DNA from: Patulibacter brassicae
GTDB taxonomy: Bacteria; Actinomycetota; Thermoleophilia; Solirubrobacterales; Solirubrobacteraceae
Length of the DNA stretch: 64,000 bases
Direction of reading: 5' to 3'
NCBI RefSeq assembly: GCF_033949425.1
Contig: NZ_JAXAVX010000011.1
Coordinates: 50,030-114,029 of the forward strand
The translations under genes and the position numbers were made by a program. Shown here one piece after another: positions 60,287 through 64,000 of this stretch; position 1 is the first letter of the stretch; each line of letters begins with the position of its first letter. The notes beneath the pieces are model-generated. The model ran no database searches. It was given only the letters and a program-made list of their open reading frames with translations, and was not told where the DNA came from.

Positions 60287-60313
60287 TCAAGTCGCCGGTC
60301 GCCCTGCCGATCG
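60287..60313 (+). promoter_or_regulatory. Sigma-28 type promoter of the globin-coupled chemoreceptor gene
   Basis: TCAA (60287-60290), exactly 15 nt, GCCGATCG (60306-60313). It ends 61 nt before the ATG at 60375. This ties the chemoreceptor to the flagellar regulon. Confidence 0.75.
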
Positions 60314-60374
60314 ACCGGGGCGTCCGCGCCGGCGGGATCCCGCCGGCGACCACCGTTCCGGCGGAAGGCCCCAC

Positions 60375-61742
60375 ATGCACCAGAACCTCGACGGCACGAC
60401 CGGCACCTCCGCCGTCGCGCTCGCGCCGCTGGATCCCGACACGCGCGGCGCGCCGCTGCGCGTCGGCGAGCGGCGCTGGACCGACCTGCTCGCGTTCGTC
60501 CTGCTGAACGAGCGCGATCTCGAGCTCCTGGCGTCCGTCGGGGACGTGCGCGAGGTCGGCGACGCGGTGAAGACGTCGTTCTACGACCACGTGCTCACGC
60601 AGCCCGAGCTGCGCGCGATCATCGAGCGCAACTCGTCGATCGACCGGCTCGGCGACACGCTCGTGCGGTACTTCGCGTCGATCTTCTGCGGCCGCTACGA
60701 CGACGAGCGGCTCCAGAGCGTGCTGCGGATCGGCGTCGTCCACGACCGGATCGACCTGCCGATCATGTCGTTCATCGGCGCGGTCCTGCGGATCGACCGG
60801 GTCGTCCTGCCGTGGATCATGCGGCGCGTCGCCGATCCCGAGCGGATGCTCCAGACCGTCCTGGCCTACCGGAAGGTCGTGAGCGCCGACATCGCGCTCG
60901 TGACCCAGGTCTTCATCGACGAGCGCGACAAGACCGTCGAGCTCGTGGAGCAGCTCGAGGCCCAGACCGAGCAGCTCGCCCAGCAGCAGCAGGAGATCTC
61001 GACGGTCTCCGAGATGCTCGCCGCCGCGGCGCAGGAGTCGCACGCCTCGGCGTCGGAGCTCTCGGGCATCTCGGCCGAGATCGCGGAGAAGGCGGGCGGC
61101 GCGAACGAGCTCATGGCCGACGGCGTCGAGCGGGCCCGGCAGGGCAACCGCGTCGTCGCCGGGACCGAGCAGGCCGTCGGCGACATGCGCTCCTCCGTCG
61201 AGGAGATCTCCGCCCAGCTCGGCGCGCTGGCCACCCAGTCCGAGGAGATCACGGAGATCGTCGGCGGGATCCGCCAGATCGCCGACCAGACGAACCTCCT
61301 GGCGCTGAACGCCGCGATCGAGGCGGCGCGCGCGAACGAGCACGGCCGCGGCTTCGCCGTCGTCGCGGACGAGGTGCGCAAGCTCGCCGACCGCACGCGG
61401 GAGGCGCTGCAGGACATCACCGCCCTGAACAAGAACTCGATCGAGGCGATCGGGGCGGTCTCGGCCGCGGTGACGTCGACGACCGAGCAGGTCGCCGCCG
61501 TCGCCGACCAGGCGGGGGAGACCCGCTCGAGCTTCAGCGCGATCGACGGCGCCGTGAACGAGACGGCCGGCGCGCTCGGCGAGATCGCCGACGGCGTCGA
61601 CACGGTCTCGCGCTCGGCCCAGGAGCTCACCGGCGTCTCGGAGCAGGTCGCCGAGACGGCCGAGCAGCTCGGCCGGCTGGCGGACTCGCTGGCCTCCGCC
61701 GTCGACGCCGCCCGCGACACCGTCGCGACGGCCCGTCGCTAG
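60375..61742 (+). CDS. Globin-coupled sensor methyl-accepting chemotaxis protein (HemAT-like)
   Basis: A 455-residue soluble aerotaxis-type receptor with no membrane segment. Residues about 35-190 form a sensor globin; the proximal haem ligand is probably His123 in VLRIGVVHDRIDLP, and the FYDHVL..PELRAII and VRYFASIF helices match HemAT. A coiled coil (QLEAQTEQLAQQQQEIS) leads to an MCP signalling domain whose hairpin tip, IRQIADQTNLLALNAAIEAARANEHGRGFAVVADEVRKLADRT, is nearly invariant in the family. It should sense O2 (or NO/CO) and control CheA. A sigma-28 type promoter precedes it. No che genes lie in the window. Confidence 0.93.
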   Translation: MHQNLDGTTGTSAVALAPLDPDTRGAPLRVGERRWTDLLAFVLLNERDLELLASVGDVREVGDAVKTSFYDHVLTQPELRAIIERNSSIDRLGDTLVRYFASIFCGRYDDERLQSVLRIGVVHDRIDLPIMSFIGAVLRIDRVVLPWIMRRVADPERMLQTVLAYRKVVSADIALVTQVFIDERDKTVELVEQLEAQTEQLAQQQQEISTVSEMLAAAAQESHASASELSGISAEIAEKAGGANELMADGVERARQGNRVVAGTEQAVGDMRSSVEEISAQLGALATQSEEITEIVGGIRQIADQTNLLALNAAIEAARANEHGRGFAVVADEVRKLADRTREALQDITALNKNSIEAIGAVSAAVTSTTEQVAAVADQAGETRSSFSAIDGAVNETAGALGEIADGVDTVSRSAQELTGVSEQVAETAEQLGRLADSLASAVDAARDTVATARR

Positions 61743-61878
61743 CGCCACGGCCCGCCGGTCGGGCGCCGCGCCCGGCCGGCCGCGGGACCGCCCGCGTCGG
61801 CGACGACGCGACGGGATCGGTAGCGCGGCGCGCGTCCCGGGTAGCCGGGACGTGCCGGCCACCGATGCGAGGACGTCC

Positions 61879-62730
61879 ATGACCGAGGACCGCCAGCCGA
61901 CCCCCGACGAGGCCGAGGAGGACGCGTTCTTCCCGTCGCCCTATTCCCTGAGCCAGTACACCGCGCCGAAGACCGACTTCGACGGCCTGGTCACGGACGA
62001 GACCTACGCCGGAGACCGGTGGAAGGTCCTCGTGATCGCCACCGACGAGCGGTACATGCGGATGGCGAACGACACGTTCTTCTCCACCGGCAACCACCCC
62101 GTCGAGACCCTGCTGCCGATCCACCACATCGCGCAGGCCGGCTACGGCGTCGACGTCGCGACCGTCAGCGGCGGACCGGGCAAGCTCGAGTGGTGGGCGT
62201 TCCCCCGGGACGACGACGCCGTCGCGGCCGCGTGGCGGGGCACGCGCGACGCGTTCCGCGCTCCGCGGACGCTCGCCGGCGTCATCGCCGACGGGCTCGA
62301 CGACTACGCCGCCGTCTTCGTCCCCGGCGGCCACGGCGCGATGAACGGCATCCCCGCCAGCCGGGACGTCCAGCGCGCGCTCGACTGGTTCCTGGAGCAC
62401 GACCGGCTCATCATCACCCTCTGCCACGGGCCCGCCGCGCTCCTGGCGGCCGGGATCGATCGCGACGCCAACCCGTTCGCGGGCTCGACGATCGTGGCGT
62501 TCCCGGACGCCCTGGACACCGGCGCCAACGTCGAGATCGGCTACCTCCCCGGGCCGATGCCCTGGGCGCTCGGCGAGCGCCTGCGGGCCGCCGGGATCAT
62601 CGTCGACAACCACGAGATGACCGGCGCCACCACGCGCGACGGGAACCTCCTGACCGGCGACAGCCCGCTGGCGGCCAACCAGCTCGGCAAGGACGCCGTC
62701 ACCGCCCTGCTGCAGCGGTTCGGCAGCTGA
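61879..62730 (+). CDS. hchA: Hsp31-type protein/nucleic acid deglycase, glyoxalase III (HchA)
   Basis: A 283-residue DJ-1/PfpI superfamily protein of the same length as E. coli HchA. It shares DAFFPSPYSLSQYTAPKTDFDG, VLVIATDERYM, FSTGNHPVETLLP, FVPGGHGAMNGIP, LCHGPAALL and LTGDSPLAANQLGKDAV with that protein. The catalytic nucleophile is Cys182 with His183, and Glu76 is the partner acid. It should convert methylglyoxal to lactate without glutathione and may act as a holding chaperone. GAGGA precedes the ATG; GTG 61852 is an alternative start. It is not a flagellar gene, yet it lies between the chemoreceptor and fliJ. Confidence 0.93.
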   Translation: MTEDRQPTPDEAEEDAFFPSPYSLSQYTAPKTDFDGLVTDETYAGDRWKVLVIATDERYMRMANDTFFSTGNHPVETLLPIHHIAQAGYGVDVATVSGGPGKLEWWAFPRDDDAVAAAWRGTRDAFRAPRTLAGVIADGLDDYAAVFVPGGHGAMNGIPASRDVQRALDWFLEHDRLIITLCHGPAALLAAGIDRDANPFAGSTIVAFPDALDTGANVEIGYLPGPMPWALGERLRAAGIIVDNHEMTGATTRDGNLLTGDSPLAANQLGKDAVTALLQRFGS

Positions 62731-62825
62731 GGGCGGTCCGCGGGCCGCGGACCGTCCGGGCGGCGCGGGTCGGCGGATCGTCCAGGCGGCTGCGCGGGGC
62801 CGGGGACCCGGCCGACGACCGGGCC

Positions 62826-63275
62826 GTGAGCGCCAGCTTCCGCTTCCGGCTGGAACCCGTCCGTCGCGTCCGCCAGCGCGCCGAGGACGACGCGAAGGCC
62901 GATCTGGCCGACGCCCTGCGTCGTGAGGACGACGCCCGCCGCCGCCACCGGGCGGCGCTCGCCCGCGCGCACGCCGCGCGCGGCCAGCACCGGCGCCGGC
63001 CCGGGCAGGCCCTGAGCGGGGCGGACCTCCGCGCCGGCGAGGTCTTCCTCCTGCGCACCGCCGACGACGCGTCCCGGCAGGAGCTCGAGCTCGAGCGCCA
63101 GATCCAGGAGTCGCTCGCCCGGCGGGCACTGCTGGCGGACGCCGCTCGCGATCGACAAGCGCTCGACCGCCTGCGCGAACGACGCCTCGCCGACCACGAG
63201 GCGCACGAGCGGCGGGTCGAGCAGGAGCAGCTCGACGAGATCGCGCTCGTCCTCCACCGGCGGAGCGCGGCGTGA
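62826..63275 (+). CDS. fliJ: Flagellar export chaperone-escort protein FliJ
   Basis: A 149-residue, almost wholly helical coiled-coil protein: FRFRLEPVRRVRQRAEDDAKADLADALRREDDARRRHRAALARAHAA at the start (family 'F.l..lL..r...E...'), then a second helix from DDASRQELELERQIQESLARRALLADAARDRQALDRLRERRLADHEAHERRVEQEQLDEIAL. This is the FliJ/YscO pattern: the protein inserts into the FliI hexamer and helps energise export. The GTG start is set by the family N-terminus. It overlaps the lytic transglycosylase gene by 4 nt (GTGA). Confidence 0.82.
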   Translation: MSASFRFRLEPVRRVRQRAEDDAKADLADALRREDDARRRHRAALARAHAARGQHRRRPGQALSGADLRAGEVFLLRTADDASRQELELERQIQESLARRALLADAARDRQALDRLRERRLADHEAHERRVEQEQLDEIALVLHRRSAA

Positions 63276-63853
63276 GCGCGATCGCGGCGATCGACGCCCG
63301 GATCGCGGAGCTCCAGGGCCTCCAGGCCCGCCTCCAGCAGGTCGTCGCGCCGGGGCGGGCCCTCATCGACCTCGGCACGCCCGCCACGGCGGAGGCCGGG
63401 ACGAGCTTCGCCGCGGCGCTCCAGGCCGCCGGCACGACCGCGACGCCGGCCCCCGGCGACGGCATGAGCGGCGACGCGGGGCCGTACGGGCCGATGATCG
63501 CGGAGGCCGCGCAGCGCCACGGCCTCGACGAGCGGATCCTCACCGAGCTCGTTCGGCAGGAGTCCGGGTTCGACCCGAACGCCACGAGCCCCGCTGGGGC
63601 GCGGGGGCTCACGCAGCTCATGCCCGGCACCGCGGCGTCGCTCGGCGTCACCGATCCGACCGACCCGGCGCAGGCGATCGACGGCGGCGCGCGCTACCTG
63701 CGCCAGCAGCTCGACGCGTTCGGCGGCGACTACGCGAAGGCGCTCGCCGCGTACAACGCCGGCCCCGGCGCCGTCCAGCGGTACGGCGGCGTCCCGCCCT
63801 ACGGCGAGACGCAGCACTACGTCTCCACGATCCTCGGGAAGGCCGGTCGATGA
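63272..63853 (+). CDS. SLT-type lytic transglycosylase of the flagellar cluster
   Basis: A 193-residue protein whose C-terminal 125 residues form a soluble lytic transglycosylase (goose-lysozyme-like) domain: ILTELVRQESGFDPNATSPAGARGLTQLMPGTA, with catalytic Glu in QES, and ALAAYNAGPGAVQRYGG. It cleaves peptidoglycan, probably to let the rod or hook cross the wall. The N-terminal 70 residues start AIDARIAELQGLQARLQQV, with no signal peptide, which suggests export by the flagellar type III route. It may replace the missing muramidase domain of the FlgJ-like protein. It overlaps fliJ and the next gene by 4 nt each. Confidence 0.88.
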   Translation: MSAIAAIDARIAELQGLQARLQQVVAPGRALIDLGTPATAEAGTSFAAALQAAGTTATPAPGDGMSGDAGPYGPMIAEAAQRHGLDERILTELVRQESGFDPNATSPAGARGLTQLMPGTAASLGVTDPTDPAQAIDGGARYLRQQLDAFGGDYAKALAAYNAGPGAVQRYGGVPPYGETQHYVSTILGKAGR

Positions 63854-64000
63854 CGAGCGTCCTGCCCGCGAGCGCCCGGTCCGCCCCGCCGTCCCGGCCC
63901 GCCGCGCGCGACGACGCGCCCGCCGGGGGCGCGTTCGACCGCCTGCTCGGCGCGGCGCTGCACGACGACGCGCGCGCGCCGGCCGGTCGGCCCGCGACCG
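63850..64000 (+). CDS. Start of a probable hook-length control gene (fliK-like), cut by the window edge
   Basis: The first 50 codons of a gene that overlaps the transglycosylase stop (ATGA) and runs out of the window. The visible part (MTSVLPASARSAPPSRPAARDDAPAGGAFDRLLGAALHDD) is Pro/Ala/Arg-rich and disordered with a GxFDRLLGAAL segment, as in many FliK N-termini. The assignment comes from its position after fliJ and the transglycosylase; the FliK C-terminal domain is not visible. Confidence 0.5.
   Translation, partial: MTSVLPASARSAPPSRPAARDDAPAGGAFDRLLGAALHDDARAPAGRPAT

Overview
The window is about 74-75% GC, with dense, mostly operonic protein-coding genes and frequent GTG starts. It carries a set of genes common in Actinobacteriota: GTP-type PEP carboxykinase, a giant NAD-dependent glutamate dehydrogenase, a CU044_5270-like protein beside an ECF sigma factor, DUF559 and DUF4395 proteins, and no LPS-type genes. 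Together with a flagellar regulon this suggests a motile, heterotrophic actinobacterium, most plausibly class Thermoleophilia (Solirubrobacterales, for example Patulibacter- or Conexibacter-like). That placement is inference. I see no rRNA, tRNA, CRISPR array, insertion sequence or prophage.

Positions 1-42,000 are a housekeeping and metabolic stretch. From the left it holds the start of a formamidopyrimidine-DNA glycosylase gene, an SCP2-like protein, an SDR oxidoreductase and two CitE-superfamily CoA-ester lyases. One lyase is very close to the Chloroflexus malyl-CoA lyase; each has a paralogous small hypothetical gene nearby. Next come a VapBC module, an ECF sigma factor with its membrane partner, an Nramp metal transporter, a MaoC-like dehydratase, two CNNM/CBS transporters, an alkyltransferase-like repair protein, a class IV aminotransferase and pckG. 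After these are an MFS exporter, an acyl-CoA ligase, uracil-DNA glycosylase, an MBL hydrolase, a class III alcohol dehydrogenase, a divergent NAT/MarR pair and a membrane spermidine-synthase-like protein. A repetitive secreted protein, gdh, several small proteins, DedA and acetoacetyl-CoA synthetase complete the stretch. The lyases, the MaoC dehydratase, acyl-CoA ligases, AacS, PEPCK and GDH fit growth on organic acids, acyl-CoAs and amino acids.

Positions about 41,800-64,000 hold most of a flagellar cluster in three blocks. A leftward block runs flgF, flgG, flgJ-like, flgN, flgK, flgL, fliW, csrA. A rightward block runs flaG, fliD, [DUF559 gene], fliS, fliT-like, flgB, flgC, fliE, fliF, fliG, fliH, fliI. 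After an interruption by a flavin reductase, a globin-coupled chemoreceptor and hchA, it resumes with fliJ, a lytic transglycosylase and the start of fliK. No flagellin, flgD/flgE, motAB or export-gate gene is in view. At least four good sigma-28 type promoters (TCAA-N15-GCCGAT-like) precede flgG, flaG-fliD, flgB and the chemoreceptor, so structure, secretion and chemosensing appear to share a late-flagellar regulon.

The most unusual feature is a DUF559/AbiEi-like endonuclease-fold gene inserted between fliD and fliS and bracketed by two nearly identical 49-bp palindromes, which differ by a compensatory base-pair change. Other signals are a widespread TANNNT box 5-8 nt before start codons, implying leaderless mRNAs; a structured leader with a 51-codon upstream ORF before the CNNM pair; and operators visible at vapB and at the nat/marR intergenic region.
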